Origin: DAOVVL01 sp965603095
Lineage (GTDB): Bacteria; Pseudomonadota; Alphaproteobacteria; Rhodospirillales; Magnetovibrionaceae
DNA: 64,000 nt
NCBI GenBank assembly: GCA_965603095.1
Contig: CBFDBQ010000003.1
Location: forward strand, 8,194 to 72,193
Direction: 5' to 3'
Shown here: positions 1 through 9,266 of the stretch, piece after piece
Layout: each line of letters opens with the position of its first letter
How positions within the stretch are numbered: position 1 is the first letter of the stretch
Position numbers and translations under genes: made by a program
Notes under the pieces: generated by a model
What the model was told of the DNA's origin: nothing
Database searches by the model: none
Seen by the model: the letters and a program-made list of their open reading frames with translations, nothing else

Positions 1-36
1 GCTGATGCTGCTCGTGAGGGCGGTCTTACTTTTTAA
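1..36 (+). CDS. rplR: Ribosomal protein L18, C-terminal end only
   Basis: The first twelve codons read ADAAREGGLTF and then TAA. This is the usual end of bacterial L18, the 5S rRNA-binding protein of the large subunit, and rplR is the standard gene just before rpsE in the spc operon. The rest of the gene lies outside the window. The call rests on the tail sequence plus gene order. Confidence 0.85.
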   Translation, partial: ADAAREGGLTF

Positions 37-84
37 ACTGGTATTTTAAAGCGGAATTTTTATGAATTCTAGGAGAGTTCGAAC

Positions 85-651
85 ATGAACCAACCATCAA
101 ACCAACGCCCTGATCGTGGCGGTCGCAACCGTAATGACCGTGAAGAATCAGACCTAATTGACCGTTTGGTCGGAATCAACCGTGTTGCAAAAACCGTTAA
201 AGGTGGTCGCAACATGTCGTTCGCGGCGCTTGTTGTGGTTGGTGATGGCAAGGGCAAAGTAGGCTTTGGTACCGGTAAGGCACAGGAAGTTCCTGAAGCA
301 ATTCGCAAAGCCACAGACAATGCAAAGAAATCAATGATACATGTTCCGCTTCGCGACGGACGCACTCTTCATCATGATATTGAAGGTCGTTATGGTGCCG
401 GTCATGTTGTATTGCGTAGTGCACCTGCTGGTACCGGTGTTATTGCCGGCGGCCCGATGCGTGCAGTATTTGAATCAATGGGCGTGCAGGATGTTGTTAC
501 TAAATCAATCGGTACTCAGAACCCGCACAACATGATTAAAGCTACTTTTGATGCACTAAAAAACAGCACTTCACCGCGCAGCGTTGCCGCACGCCGTGGC
601 CTGAAAGTTGGCGATATCGTCAGCCGTCGTGGCGACGAAGTTGAAGCATAA
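85..651 (+). CDS. rpsE: 30S ribosomal protein S5
   Basis: S5 of the small ribosomal subunit, involved in decoding accuracy and helicase activity at the mRNA entry. The 188-residue protein has the S5 N-terminal double-stranded-RNA-binding fold, with [11 protein letters not shown] and [17 protein letters not shown] at about residues 32-63, followed by the C-terminal S5 domain. The KTVKGGR loop, where spectinomycin-resistance changes occur in other bacteria, looks wild type. AGGAG at 71-75 supports the ATG at 85. It lies 12 bp before rpmD in the spc operon. Confidence 0.98.
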   Translation: MNQPSNQRPDRGGRNRNDREESDLIDRLVGINRVAKTVKGGRNMSFAALVVVGDGKGKVGFGTGKAQEVPEAIRKATDNAKKSMIHVPLRDGRTLHHDIEGRYGAGHVVLRSAPAGTGVIAGGPMRAVFESMGVQDVVTKSIGTQNPHNMIKATFDALKNSTSPRSVAARRGLKVGDIVSRRGDEVEA

Positions 652-663
652 GGAACAAGACTG

Positions 664-855
664 ATGTCTGCTAAGAAAACTGTAAAAGTAACCCAGACCG
701 GTAGTTCAATTGGACGTCCTAAAGACCAGTTGGAAACCTTGAAGGGTCTGGGTCTTAATAAAATACGCCGTACTCGCGAACTAGAAGACACGCCTTCGGT
801 GCGTGGCATGATTAACAAGGTCTCACATTTGGTTCGTGTCGAGGAAGCCGGCTAA
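664..855 (+). CDS. rpmD: 50S ribosomal protein L30
   Basis: Small large-subunit protein of 63 residues, normal for bacterial L30. The core reads [20 protein letters not shown] followed by [19 protein letters not shown] and [11 protein letters not shown], the conserved ferredoxin-like L30 fold. It sits between rpsE and rplO, as expected for the spc operon. AAGGAACAAGACTG precedes the start. Confidence 0.96.
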   Translation: MSAKKTVKVTQTGSSIGRPKDQLETLKGLGLNKIRRTRELEDTPSVRGMINKVSHLVRVEEAG

Positions 856-894
856 TAAGTCAGGTTCGCCTTTATTCTCAAAGGGATAAGTAAG

Positions 895-1437
895 ATGAAG
901 CTAAACGAAATAAGCGATAACCAAGGTGCCACCAAGGTACGCAAACGCATTGGCAGGGGCATTGGCTCTGGCACTGGTAAAACCGGTGGCCGTGGCGTAA
1001 AAGGCCAAAAATCAAGAAGCGGTGTTTCGCTACTTGGCTTCGAAGGTGGCCAGATGCCTCTTTTCCGTCGTTTGCCTAAGCGTGGCTTTACCAATATTTT
1101 CCGCAAGAAATTTGCAGAAATAAATATTGGTCGCCTGCAAAAAGCGGTTGATGCCGGAACCTTAGACGCCAAGGAAGCGGTAAACGAAAAATCTCTTCGT
1201 GCATGCGGCCTTATTAAAGGGAAGGTTGATGGTTTCCGCGTTCTTGCCAAAGGTGAACTTAAAGCCAAACTTAACATCGAAGCCGATGGCGCATCAGCCG
1301 CCGCGGTTGAAGCTGTTAAAAAGGCTGGCGGTGAATTGACCGTGAAGACCAAAGCAGAGCCAGCCAAGACAGGCAAAAGAACTGAGCGTCGCATAGCCGC
1401 CGCTGAAAAGCGCGCAGCACGTATTGCTGCGAAATAA
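895..1437 (+). CDS. rplO: 50S ribosomal protein L15
   Basis: L15 is a late-assembly protein of the large subunit. The glycine-rich N-terminus ([20 protein letters not shown], about residues 20-39) and the [18 protein letters not shown] motif are diagnostic. At 180 residues it is longer than the usual 145-160. The extra part is a basic, Ala/Lys/Arg-rich tail from about residue 150 ([20 protein letters not shown] and on), a type of extension seen in several alphaproteobacteria. It is followed 22 bp later by secY. Confidence 0.97.
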   Translation: MKLNEISDNQGATKVRKRIGRGIGSGTGKTGGRGVKGQKSRSGVSLLGFEGGQMPLFRRLPKRGFTNIFRKKFAEINIGRLQKAVDAGTLDAKEAVNEKSLRACGLIKGKVDGFRVLAKGELKAKLNIEADGASAAAVEAVKKAGGELTVKTKAEPAKTGKRTERRIAAAEKRAARIAAK

Positions 1438-1459
1438 TTTTAGCGTGGGAAATAATTAA

Positions 1460-2800
1460 ATGAGCTCTGCCGCCGAGCAATTTGCCCGGAATATGAATTT
1501 TAGCTCCTTCTCTAAGGCGGAGGAGCTAAAGAAACGCATCTGGTTTACCCTGGGCGCGTTGATTGTGTATCGGCTTGGTACTTACATACCGTTGCCGGGC
1601 GTTGATTCAATGGTGTTGCAGGACATTTTCAAACAAAACGCAAGTGGTCTTTTGGGCATGTTTGACATGTTCACTGGTGGTGCGCTTTCACGTATGACCA
1701 TTTTTGCCCTTAATATTATGCCTTACATTTCAGCCAGCATTATCATGCAGTTAATGACGGCAATTTCGCCAACTCTTGATCAATTGAAAAAAGAAGGCGA
1801 AACGGGCAGAAAAAAAATAAATCAATACACCCGTTATCTGACCGTGCTTATTACCATAATGCAGGCCTACGGAATTGCCGTCGGTATCGAAGGAACATCA
1901 TCATCCATGGGCCCAGCAGTGGCCGATCCCGGCTGGTTCTTCCGCTTCACCGCGGTTATAACGCTTACCGGTGGTACGCTTTTCCTTATGTGGCTTGGTG
2001 AACAAATTACCCAGCGCGGCGTAGGTAACGGCATTTCTCTGATAATTTTTGCAGGCATCGTTGCCAACTTGCCAACGGCCATTGCCAGCACATTGGAACT
2101 TGGTCGTACCGGGTCATTGTCGGCACTATTTATTGTTGGTCTTTTGGTAATGGCGGTTGCTGTTATCTTCTTTATTGTTTTCATGGAGCGCGCCCAGCGC
2201 CGCATCATTGTGCAGTATCCTAAACGTCAGCAGGGCAACCGTATGGCAGAGGGTCAAAGCACGCATCTGCCACTCAAAGTTAATACCGCGGGCGTTATTC
2301 CACCAATTTTTGCCGGCTCGTTGCTTTCGCTTCCGGTTACGATTATTGCGTTTTCTTCTGGAACCGGCCCGGAATGGATGACAACGCTTACATCCTTAAT
2401 CGGTCGCGGCCAGCCGCTTTACCTTGCCGTATACACATTCATGATTGTGTTTTTTGCGTTTTTCTACACTGCCGTGGTTTTCAACCCGGCCGATACAGCA
2501 GATAACCTTAAGAAATATAATGGATTTGTTCCGGGAATCAGGCCCGGCAAGAACACTGCCGAATACCTGGACAAGGTCCTTACCCGTTTGACCGTTGTTG
2601 GCGCCGCATATTTGGCGGCCATTTGCCTACTTCCGGAAATATTGATGTCTAAATATTCTGTACCGTTTTATTTTGGTGGGACCTCCCTGTTGATCGTTGT
2701 GACAGTAACCATGGATACGGTTGCGCAAATTCAGTCACATATGCTGGCACACCAGTACGAGGGGCTTATTAAAAAGTCCAAGCTAAGAGGGAGAAAATAA
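1460..2800 (+). CDS. secY: Protein translocase subunit SecY
   Basis: Central pore subunit of the SecYEG translocon in the inner membrane, 446 residues with ten predicted hydrophobic segments. Family signatures include [12 protein letters not shown] near the start, the plug-region sequence [36 protein letters not shown], and [22 protein letters not shown] in the cytosolic loops. It is cotranscribed with the ribosomal genes and ends one base before adk. Confidence 0.98.
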   Translation: MSSAAEQFARNMNFSSFSKAEELKKRIWFTLGALIVYRLGTYIPLPGVDSMVLQDIFKQNASGLLGMFDMFTGGALSRMTIFALNIMPYISASIIMQLMTAISPTLDQLKKEGETGRKKINQYTRYLTVLITIMQAYGIAVGIEGTSSSMGPAVADPGWFFRFTAVITLTGGTLFLMWLGEQITQRGVGNGISLIIFAGIVANLPTAIASTLELGRTGSLSALFIVGLLVMAVAVIFFIVFMERAQRRIIVQYPKRQQGNRMAEGQSTHLPLKVNTAGVIPPIFAGSLLSLPVTIIAFSSGTGPEWMTTLTSLIGRGQPLYLAVYTFMIVFFAFFYTAVVFNPADTADNLKKYNGFVPGIRPGKNTAEYLDKVLTRLTVVGAAYLAAICLLPEILMSKYSVPFYFGGTSLLIVVTVTMDTVAQIQSHMLAHQYEGLIKKSKLRGRK

Positions 2801-2801
2801 A

Positions 2802-3449
2802 ATGAGCAATATTATTCTGTTGGGCCCTCCGGGCGCAGGCAAGGGTACGCAGGCCAAGCGTATTGAAGACAAATTCGGCATGATACAGCTTTCGACCGGT
2901 GACATGCTTCGCGCCGAGGTATCTTCCGGCAGTGATTTGGGCAAACAAGCCAAGGAAATCATGGAATCTGGTGGTTTGGTGTCCGATGACATCATAATTG
3001 GCATGATTTCTGGCCGAATCGACCAGGATGATTGCAAGGGCGGTTTTATTCTCGATGGTTTTCCCCGCACCGTCCCTCAGGCTGAGGCCCTAGACGGCAT
3101 GCTGGCCGATAAATCCATCAACATGGATTTTGTGATTGAACTGACCGTGGACGATGAAGCCATGGTTGAGCGCATCTGTGGGCGCTATACCTGCTCTAAA
3201 TGTGGGGCAGGGTTCCACGACAAGTTCCAAGTGCCTGAAAAAGAAGGCGTTTGTGACAAATGCGGCGGTACTGATTTTACCCGCCGGGCAGATGATAACG
3301 AAGAAACGGTACGTTCTAGGCTTAAGGCGTATCACGAACAAACGGCCCCAATTGCCGATTATTACGGTAAAAAGGGCGTTTTAAAGAGTGTTGACGGAAT
3401 GGCAGACATAGACGCCGTAACCCGTCAATTGGAGGAAATCTTAGGTTGA
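2802..3449 (+). CDS. adk: Adenylate kinase, zinc-lid type
   Basis: Converts ATP plus AMP into two ADP. The P-loop [10 protein letters not shown] is at residues 7-16, the AMP-site [11 protein letters not shown] follows, and [13 protein letters not shown] is at about residues 86-98. The LID carries two Cys pairs (TCSKCG and VCDKCG), so it should bind a structural zinc, unlike the E. coli enzyme. Length 215 is normal. Starting one base after the secY stop implies coupled translation. The position between secY and rpsM is typical of alphaproteobacteria. It ends with TGA. Confidence 0.98.
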   Translation: MSNIILLGPPGAGKGTQAKRIEDKFGMIQLSTGDMLRAEVSSGSDLGKQAKEIMESGGLVSDDIIIGMISGRIDQDDCKGGFILDGFPRTVPQAEALDGMLADKSINMDFVIELTVDDEAMVERICGRYTCSKCGAGFHDKFQVPEKEGVCDKCGGTDFTRRADDNEETVRSRLKAYHEQTAPIADYYGKKGVLKSVDGMADIDAVTRQLEEILG

Positions 3450-3458
3450 AGAGACGTG

Positions 3459-3486
3459 TTGACAGGTGGCTTGAAGTGCATATAAT
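3459..3486 (+). promoter_or_regulatory. Full-consensus sigma-70 type promoter before rpsM
   Basis: TTGACA at 3459-3464 and TATAAT at 3481-3486 are separated by 16 bp, a perfect match to both housekeeping hexamers. It lies just after the adk stop (3449) and 66 bp before the rpsM start, so it would drive rpsM-rpsK-rpoA-rplQ separately from the spc operon. Seen directly in the sequence; activity is inferred. Confidence 0.8.
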
Positions 3487-3551
3487 CCGCCATCTCAACC
3501 CCCTTGACAACGAGATTTTCGTTTGAAAACAGTGTTTAAGGAGAATCGGCT

Positions 3552-3920
3552 TTGGCTCGAATCGCTGGCGTAAATATCCCAACTGCTAAACGGGTATCAA
3601 TCGCATTGACATATATCCATGGTATTGGCCGTACAAAGGCCGTTGCTATCTGTGAAAAAGTCGGCATCCCAATGGATCGCCGGGTGAGCGAGCTCACCGA
3701 CGCGGAAGTTATTAATATCCGCGAAGCTATTGATAGTGACCACCAGGTAGAAGGTGACCTTCGCCGTGAAGTTGCAATGAATATCAAAAGGCTGATGGAT
3801 CTCGGTTGTTACCGTGGCCTTCGCCATCGTCGTGGATTGCCTGTTCGCGGGCAACGCACCCATACAAATGCACGCACTCGCAAAGGCCCCGCCAAAGCGA
3901 TTGCTGGTAAAAAGAAATAA
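3552..3920 (+). CDS. rpsM: 30S ribosomal protein S13 (TTG start)
   Basis: S13 lies in the small-subunit head and contacts tRNA and the large subunit. The protein begins [14 protein letters not shown] and contains the helix-hairpin-helix-like [10 protein letters not shown] and the C-terminal rRNA-binding [20 protein letters not shown]. Its 122 residues are normal. The start codon is TTG: AAGGAGA at 3538-3544 sits at a good distance, and no ATG in frame gives the conserved N-terminus. First gene of the alpha operon, followed by rpsK. Confidence 0.97.
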   Translation: MARIAGVNIPTAKRVSIALTYIHGIGRTKAVAICEKVGIPMDRRVSELTDAEVINIREAIDSDHQVEGDLRREVAMNIKRLMDLGCYRGLRHRRGLPVRGQRTHTNARTRKGPAKAIAGKKK

Positions 3921-3939
3921 TCTTTAAGGAAAAGCAGTA

Positions 3940-4329
3940 ATGGCAAAGGCTACATCCCGCCCCCGTCGTCGTGAGCGCAAAAACATTGTTTCTGGTGTCG
4001 CACACGTAAACGCCACATTTAATAATACCATGATCACCATCTCTGATGCTCAGGGAAATGCTATTGCATGGTCGTCAGCTGGTGTTCAGGGTTTTAAGGG
4101 GTCGCGTAAATCAACCCCTTACGCTGCTCAGATGGCAGCAGAAGATGCTGGTAAAAAAGCACAAGAACATGGAATGCAGACCCTTGAAGTTGAAGTAAAG
4201 GGCCCTGGTTCAGGTCGTGAATCAGCGCTTCGTGCGTTGCAGGCTGTTGGGTTTACCATAACGTCCATTCGCGACGTAACCCCGATACCGCACAACGGCT
4301 GCCGTCCAAGGAAACGCCGTCGCGTTTAA
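3940..4329 (+). CDS. rpsK: 30S ribosomal protein S11
   Basis: S11 is in the small-subunit platform near the E and P sites. The 129 residues include [40 protein letters not shown] and the near-invariant C-terminus [18 protein letters not shown]. It is 19 bp downstream of rpsM, with AAGGAAAAGCAGTA before the ATG. Confidence 0.98.
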   Translation: MAKATSRPRRRERKNIVSGVAHVNATFNNTMITISDAQGNAIAWSSAGVQGFKGSRKSTPYAAQMAAEDAGKKAQEHGMQTLEVEVKGPGSGRESALRALQAVGFTITSIRDVTPIPHNGCRPRKRRRV

Positions 4330-4337
4330 TCTGAGGA

Positions 4338-4411
4338 CCCCCGAACATTCGGGATATATTTATACCGGCAATTAGCCGGATTTATTAGTACGGGGCTCTC
4401 TTTCAAGAGCC
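4338..4411 (+). other. Three consecutive stem-loops in the rpsK-rpoA spacer
   Basis: The 118-bp gap between rpsK and rpoA holds three separate inverted repeats: CCCGA/TCGGG at 4340-4353, CCGGC/GCCGG at 4365-4379, and GGCTCT/AGAGCC at 4394-4411. None is followed by a T-run, so they do not look like intrinsic terminators. They may be mRNA processing or stability elements, or a translation-control leader for rpoA. A repeated GGCGTAA flanks the rpoA ribosome-binding site. Confidence 0.5.
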
Positions 4412-4447
4412 ATTTGGCGTAAATAAGTAGGCGTAAGGACGCAACCT

Positions 4448-5467
4448 GTGATTCAGAAAAACTGGCAAGAACTTATCAAACCTACGAAATTGGATGTTGT
4501 TTCGGGAAATTTACCCGGACGTCAGGCCACTATCGTTGCAGAACCGCTTGAACGCGGATTTGGTCTAACACTAGGCAACGCGCTTCGTCGTGTTTTGCTT
4601 TCATCGCTTCGTGGCGGCGCAGTTACTGCCGTTCAGATAGACGGTGTTTTGCATGAATTTTCGTCCGTTCCGGGCGTTCGCGAAGACGTAACCGACATCA
4701 TTCTTAATATCAAGGCAATGGGTCTGAAGGCGCATTCCGAAGGTAAGAAAAAGATGACCCTAACCGTCGATACCCCGGGCGAAGTTACCGCTGGGCAAAT
4801 CGAAACCGGGCCAGATCTTGAGGTAATGGACCCAGATATGGTTCTTTGTCATCTTGATCAAGGTTCAAAGTTGCACATGGAATTCACCGTTGATACCGGT
4901 AAAGGCTATGTTGCCGCTTCTGAAAACCGTCCCGAAGACCCGCCCATTGGTCTTATTCCCATCGATGCTGTTTTCTCACCTGTGCGCAAGGTAAGCTACA
5001 AGGTTGAAAACACCCGTGTTGGTCAACAGACCGACCTTGATAAATTGACCATGGAATTAACCACCAACGGTTCGATAACACCCGAAGATGCAGTTGCATT
5101 AGCTGGGCGCATCCTGACCGAACAGCTTCGTTTGTTTATTAACTTCGAAGAGCCGGTTGCCGCCAAAGCAGAAGAAGAACGTTATGAAGAGCTACCGTTC
5201 AACAAAAACCTTCTGCGCAAGGTTGATGAGCTGGAACTTTCAGTTCGTTCGGCAAATTGCCTCAAGAACGACAACATCATTTACATCGGTGATTTGGTGC
5301 AAAAATCAGAAGGCGATATGCTTCGCACACCTAACTTTGGTCGCAAGTCCTTGAACGAAATCAAGGAAGTGTTGACACAGATGGGTCTGCATCTGGGCAT
5401 GGACATTGCTGAATGGCCACCTGAAAACATCGAAGATATGGCTAAACGTCTAGAAGAACCGTTCTAG
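4448..5467 (+). CDS. rpoA: RNA polymerase alpha subunit (GTG start)
   Basis: Assembly platform of RNA polymerase and contact for activators and UP elements. The N-terminal domain has [20 protein letters not shown] (about residues 35-54). The C-terminal domain ends with [29 protein letters not shown] and GLHLGMDI, the DNA- and activator-binding helices. Length 339 is normal. The start is GTG after AAGGACGCAACC. It is preceded by an unusually structured spacer and followed by rplQ. Confidence 0.98.
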   Translation: MIQKNWQELIKPTKLDVVSGNLPGRQATIVAEPLERGFGLTLGNALRRVLLSSLRGGAVTAVQIDGVLHEFSSVPGVREDVTDIILNIKAMGLKAHSEGKKKMTLTVDTPGEVTAGQIETGPDLEVMDPDMVLCHLDQGSKLHMEFTVDTGKGYVAASENRPEDPPIGLIPIDAVFSPVRKVSYKVENTRVGQQTDLDKLTMELTTNGSITPEDAVALAGRILTEQLRLFINFEEPVAAKAEEERYEELPFNKNLLRKVDELELSVRSANCLKNDNIIYIGDLVQKSEGDMLRTPNFGRKSLNEIKEVLTQMGLHLGMDIAEWPPENIEDMAKRLEEPF

Positions 5468-5543
5468 GCAAAATAGTTTAAACAAGTCGGGCCAAAGGTT
5501 GGCTCGCACCTTGCGTACCAAAATTATTCTGGGCGTAAGGGTT

Positions 5544-5557
5544 CGAAATCGATTTCG
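5544..5557. other. 14-bp perfect palindrome upstream of rplQ
   Basis: CGAAATCGATTTCG is a perfect dyad 35 bp before the rplQ start, in the rpoA-rplQ spacer. It could be an operator-like site or a short RNA hairpin, or chance. A second imperfect stem (CGGGCCA/TGGCTCG) occurs earlier in the same spacer. Confidence 0.35.
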
Positions 5558-5592
5558 TGAGCGAGATCAGAAGCAATAAGGAGACCGCAACT

Positions 5593-6015
5593 ATGCGTCA
5601 CAGAAAAGGTTTACGTAAACTCAACCGGACCAGCAGCCACCGTAAGGCTATGTTTTCGAACATGGCGGCCTCGCTTCTGACCCACGAGCAAATTACAACC
5701 ACACTGCCCAAGGCAAAAGAAATGCGTCGCATTGCCGACAAAATGATTACCCTTGGTAAAAAAGGCAGTCTTCATGCCCGTCGTCAGGCATTTTCGTTTT
5801 TACGCGATGAAGCAGCGGTGGCTAAGTTATTTAACGTTTTGGCCGGCCGTTACAAGGCACGCCCCGGTGGTTACACCCGGGTACTAAAAGCTGGTTTTCG
5901 CTATGGCGACGCCGCACCGATGGCGATTATTGAACTGGTTGAGCGCGACGTCGAAGAAAAAGGCAAGGCCGACCATGCCCGCGAAGCAGTGCGCATGGCA
6001 GCGGAAGCCGAGTAG
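5593..6015 (+). CDS. rplQ: 50S ribosomal protein L17
   Basis: L17 lines the outside of the large-subunit exit region. The protein starts [20 protein letters not shown], the universal L17 N-terminus, and gives 140 residues. An upstream in-frame GTG at 5557 would add twelve residues, but AAGGAG at 5578-5583 points to the ATG at 5593, which also matches the family start. Last gene of the alpha operon, with a terminator directly after. Confidence 0.97.
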   Translation: MRHRKGLRKLNRTSSHRKAMFSNMAASLLTHEQITTTLPKAKEMRRIADKMITLGKKGSLHARRQAFSFLRDEAAVAKLFNVLAGRYKARPGGYTRVLKAGFRYGDAAPMAIIELVERDVEEKGKADHAREAVRMAAEAE

Positions 6016-6040
6016 GGCAGATTTTGAATTAAAGTTTTAA

Positions 6041-6073
6041 AAGGGGCGGCTTTATAGGCTGCCCCTTTTTTTT
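6041..6073 (+). terminator. Intrinsic terminator after rplQ
   Basis: A ten-base-pair GC-rich stem (AAGGGGCGGC paired with GCTGCCCCTT, one G-T pair) around a seven-base loop, followed by a run of at least eight T. It closes the ribosomal/rpoA transcript. Confidence 0.9.
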
Positions 6074-6137
6074 ATTCAGGTGCTATACTGCCTTTAAATT
6101 ATTTAGTGCAATATTTATAAGACTTGGGGCATTGCTG

Positions 6138-7577
6138 ATGCGGGTTTTTGGAAAATATACAGTTGTTCTTGTGGCAACTATTATAGCTTTTTCGGTTTCT
6201 AGTCTTGTTTTAGGCCAAACCATCAACAACAAGACCGTTCCCATAAACAGAGCTCAAGCTCAGCTTTCTTATGCCCCACTGGTGCGGAGTGCCGCGCCCG
6301 CGGTTGTAAATATTTACACAGCAAAAACAGTTAATGTAAGAAGGTTTGCCCCCTTATTTAACGATCCATTTTTCCAGCAATTTTTTGGCGGGCAAATTCG
6401 CCGCTCCCAGCCCGGGCTAAAAAAGAAGGTTCAAAATACGCTTGGTTCCGGGGTGTTGGTTTCTGCTGATGGAACTATCGTAACTAACCAACACGTTATC
6501 GAAGGCGCCGAAGAAATAAAGGTAGTTCTTTCCGATAGGCGCGAATTTGAAGCCGAAATAGTCGGCAAAGATGAGCGCACGGACCTTGCGGTGTTAAAGA
6601 TTAAAAATTCAGGCAAAGATTTCTCATTTTTAGAATTAAATAACTCCGACAACCTTGAAGTAGGAGATTTGGTGCTGGCAATCGGCAACCCCTTTGGCGT
6701 TGGTCAAACCGTAACCAGTGGTATTGTTTCAGCCCTTGCCCGCACCCAAGTTGGAGTTTCTGATTTAGGTTCGTTCATTCAAACTGATGCCGCCATAAAC
6801 CCCGGAAATTCTGGTGGTGCGCTTATTGGTATGGATGGAAAGCTGGTTGGTATTAATACGGCTATTTTTTCAAAATCAGGCGGCTCCATGGGCATCGGCT
6901 TTGCCATTCCATCAAATATGGTTAGTTCGGTGGTTCACGCAATACAAACTGGTGGGCGCGCAGTGCGGCCATGGTTTGGTGCATCAGGCCAAGCCGTAAC
7001 TACAGACATAGCCAAAAGCGTAGGTCTGGATAGACCTGTTGGGGTTATGATTACCAATGTATTTGATGACGGACCTGCCAAACGTGCAGGAATTAGGCGT
7101 GGTGATATTATATTGAACATGGGCGCTCACGAGGTTCAAAGCCCGCAAGATCTACGCTTTCGCATTGCGACACTTTCACCCGGGGGAAGTGTAGATATTT
7201 CTATTTGGCGTAACCGTAAAATACAAAATGTATCATTGCCATTGGAGGCCCCGCCAGAAGTTCCTGCTAAAAATGAAACAATTTTAAAAGGACGTAACCC
7301 GACAGCAGGTGCACTGGCGGCTAATCTTTCACCGGCTTTGGCTGATGAGCTTGGCCTTTCAATGATAAATACTAGCGGCGTGATAATCCTTAAGGTTATT
7401 AAAAATTCAAATGCGGCTAGGTTTGGTTTGGCTCCGGGTGATATATTTAAAGAAATTAATGGCCAATCTGTTTCAAGTGTATCTGGGCTTGTGCGTATTT
7501 TAAAAACACCAAACAAGCTTTGGCGAATTACCATTGACCGTGGTGGCAAGGAAATGAGCATGGCTATAAAATCATGA
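6138..7577 (+). CDS. DegP/DegQ-type periplasmic serine protease
   Basis: HtrA-family envelope protease/chaperone that degrades misfolded periplasmic proteins. A hydrophobic signal segment (about residues 8-26, ending near VLGQ) leads to a trypsin-like domain with His119 (TNQHVIEG), Asp149 (RTDLAV) and Ser225 (NPGNSGGAL), then two PDZ domains (about 280-370 and 390-475). The ATG at 6138 is preferred over an in-frame TTG at 6132 because GGGG at 6126-6129 is well spaced from it. The stop overlaps the next start in ATGA, so it is cotranscribed with rarA. Confidence 0.93.
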   Translation: MRVFGKYTVVLVATIIAFSVSSLVLGQTINNKTVPINRAQAQLSYAPLVRSAAPAVVNIYTAKTVNVRRFAPLFNDPFFQQFFGGQIRRSQPGLKKKVQNTLGSGVLVSADGTIVTNQHVIEGAEEIKVVLSDRREFEAEIVGKDERTDLAVLKIKNSGKDFSFLELNNSDNLEVGDLVLAIGNPFGVGQTVTSGIVSALARTQVGVSDLGSFIQTDAAINPGNSGGALIGMDGKLVGINTAIFSKSGGSMGIGFAIPSNMVSSVVHAIQTGGRAVRPWFGASGQAVTTDIAKSVGLDRPVGVMITNVFDDGPAKRAGIRRGDIILNMGAHEVQSPQDLRFRIATLSPGGSVDISIWRNRKIQNVSLPLEAPPEVPAKNETILKGRNPTAGALAANLSPALADELGLSMINTSGVIILKVIKNSNAARFGLAPGDIFKEINGQSVSSVSGLVRILKTPNKLWRITIDRGGKEMSMAIKS

Positions 7578-8875
7578 CTTCTCTTTTTGAAAGCCAGGCC
7601 CCCCGCCCCCTAGCCGATAGTCTGCGCCCAACCTCACTTGAAACCGTGGTTGGCCAAGATCATTTATTGGCCGCCGATAGGCCCATTGGGCGAATGGTTG
7701 CAAGCGACAGGCTTTCATCAATGATATTGTGGGGCCCGCCCGGAACAGGAAAAACAACCATTGCTAGGCTGTTGGCCGAACATACTAAACTTCATTTCGA
7801 ACCATTATCAGCGGTGTTTTCCGGGGTTGCCGATTTGCGTAAAATTTTTGAAGCGGCAAAAAATAGACGACTGGCAGGGCAGGGCACGTTGTTGTTCATA
7901 GATGAAATCCATCGCTTTAATCGCGCCCAACAGGATGGTTTTTTACCCTACGTCGAAGATGGAACGGTGATACTTGTGGGTGCAACAACCGAAAACCCAT
8001 CGTTCGAACTTAACGCCGCACTTTTGTCGCGGACGCAGGTATTGGTTTTAAATCGGCTTGACGACGCCGCCTTGGAAGAACTTGTCCAGCGTGGAGAAAA
8101 AGAAACGGGCAAAGATATTCCGCTTGAGCCTGAGGCCCGCGCCGCATTGCGCGCTATGGCCGATGGTGATGGCCGCTATCTTTTAAATATGCTCGAAGAA
8201 ATTTTGTCCCTCAACACCGATACTGGCGCGAAGCCGCTTTCAACCAACGATCTTGCTCGGGTGGTACAGCAACGAATGCCGCTTTATGATAAATCGCAGG
8301 AAGGTCATTATAATCTTGTTTCGGCATTGCATAAATCGCTTCGTGGGTCAGATACCGATGCGGCACTTTACTGGTTTGGAAGAATGATAGCTGGTGGCGA
8401 AGACCCCAATTATATTGCGCGAAGACTTGTCCGCTTTGCAGTCGAGGATATTGGTTTGGCCGACCCCAATGCACTGGTGCAGGCAAATGCGGCATGGGAT
8501 GCATTTGACCGCCTTGGCAGTCCCGAAGGCGAACTGGCTTTGGTGCAGTGCGTTATTTATCTTGGAACTGCGCCAAAATCCAATGCCGCCTATCGGGCTG
8601 AAAAATCATCAAGTCGTGATGCAAAGCAAACTGGGTCATTGATGCCGCCTATGCATATACTAAATGCACCGACCAAAATGATGAAAGATTTGGGCTATTC
8701 CAAAGGATACGAATATGATCATGATGCGGCAGATGGGTTTTCTGGGCAAAATTATTTTCCCGATGACATGGCGCGAACAAATTACTATTCGCCAAATGAT
8801 ATTGGCTTTGAACGTGAAATTAAAAAGCGTGTTGAATATTGGGCAAAGCTAAGAGCCAAGAAGGGGGGTAAATAA
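7574..8875 (+). CDS. rarA: Replication-associated recombination protein A (AAA+ ATPase)
   Basis: RarA/MgsA family ATPase acting at stalled replication forks, related to clamp loaders and RuvB. Walker A GPPGTGKT is at residues 54-61, Walker B LLFIDEIHRFN near 111-121, followed by the sensor VGATTENPSFE and the family C-terminal domain with LSALHKS-like VSALHKSLRGSD and GQNYFPDDM. Length 433 is typical. It overlaps the protease gene by 4 bp and ends 2 bp before crcB. Confidence 0.95.
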   Translation: MTSLFESQAPRPLADSLRPTSLETVVGQDHLLAADRPIGRMVASDRLSSMILWGPPGTGKTTIARLLAEHTKLHFEPLSAVFSGVADLRKIFEAAKNRRLAGQGTLLFIDEIHRFNRAQQDGFLPYVEDGTVILVGATTENPSFELNAALLSRTQVLVLNRLDDAALEELVQRGEKETGKDIPLEPEARAALRAMADGDGRYLLNMLEEILSLNTDTGAKPLSTNDLARVVQQRMPLYDKSQEGHYNLVSALHKSLRGSDTDAALYWFGRMIAGGEDPNYIARRLVRFAVEDIGLADPNALVQANAAWDAFDRLGSPEGELALVQCVIYLGTAPKSNAAYRAEKSSSRDAKQTGSLMPPMHILNAPTKMMKDLGYSKGYEYDHDAADGFSGQNYFPDDMARTNYYSPNDIGFEREIKKRVEYWAKLRAKKGGK

Positions 8876-8877
8876 TA

Positions 8878-9264
8878 ATGTCATTACAGATGGTTTTGTA
8901 TGTTGGCGTTGGTGGTGCGGTTGGTGCAATGGCACGATTTATTACCATGAGCGCAATCGGGCATTACTTTCACGGCTCATTACCATGGGGAACGTTTGTG
9001 GTTAATATTGTTGGTTCATTCGCGTTGGGGGCGTTGCTTGAAATAATGGCCTTGCAGTGGTCACCATCGCCGGAAATGCGTGCGCTTTTGGTTGTTGGAA
9101 CTCTTGGTGCATTTACAACATTCTCTACTTTTTCCATGGACCTATATTATTTGCTTGATCGTGGGGAAATTTTACAAGGCCTACTTTATGCAACCGGTTC
9201 GGTGGTTTTGTGTGTTGTTGGTTTTTGGGCTGGAATATCCATATTGCGTGAGGTGTTGGCTTAA
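8878..9264 (+). CDS. crcB: Fluoride channel CrcB (Fluc)
   Basis: Small membrane channel that exports fluoride as a dual-topology dimer. The 128 residues contain four hydrophobic segments and the family motifs GGAVGAMARF, TFVVNIVGSFALG and GAFTTFSTFSMD, the last being the Phe-rich selectivity region and Na+ site. No fluoride riboswitch can sit directly upstream, because the gene follows rarA after 2 bp, so it is probably constitutive with its operon. Confidence 0.95.
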   Translation: MSLQMVLYVGVGGAVGAMARFITMSAIGHYFHGSLPWGTFVVNIVGSFALGALLEIMALQWSPSPEMRALLVVGTLGAFTTFSTFSMDLYYLLDRGEILQGLLYATGSVVLCVVGFWAGISILREVLA

Positions 9265-9266
9265 AA

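Noticed and set aside
5557..5592. Longer rplQ from GTG at 5557
   Set aside because: The ribosome-binding site and the conserved L17 N-terminus both point to ATG 5593.
8876..8877. Fluoride riboswitch for crcB
   Set aside because: Only two bases separate crcB from rarA, leaving no room for a leader.
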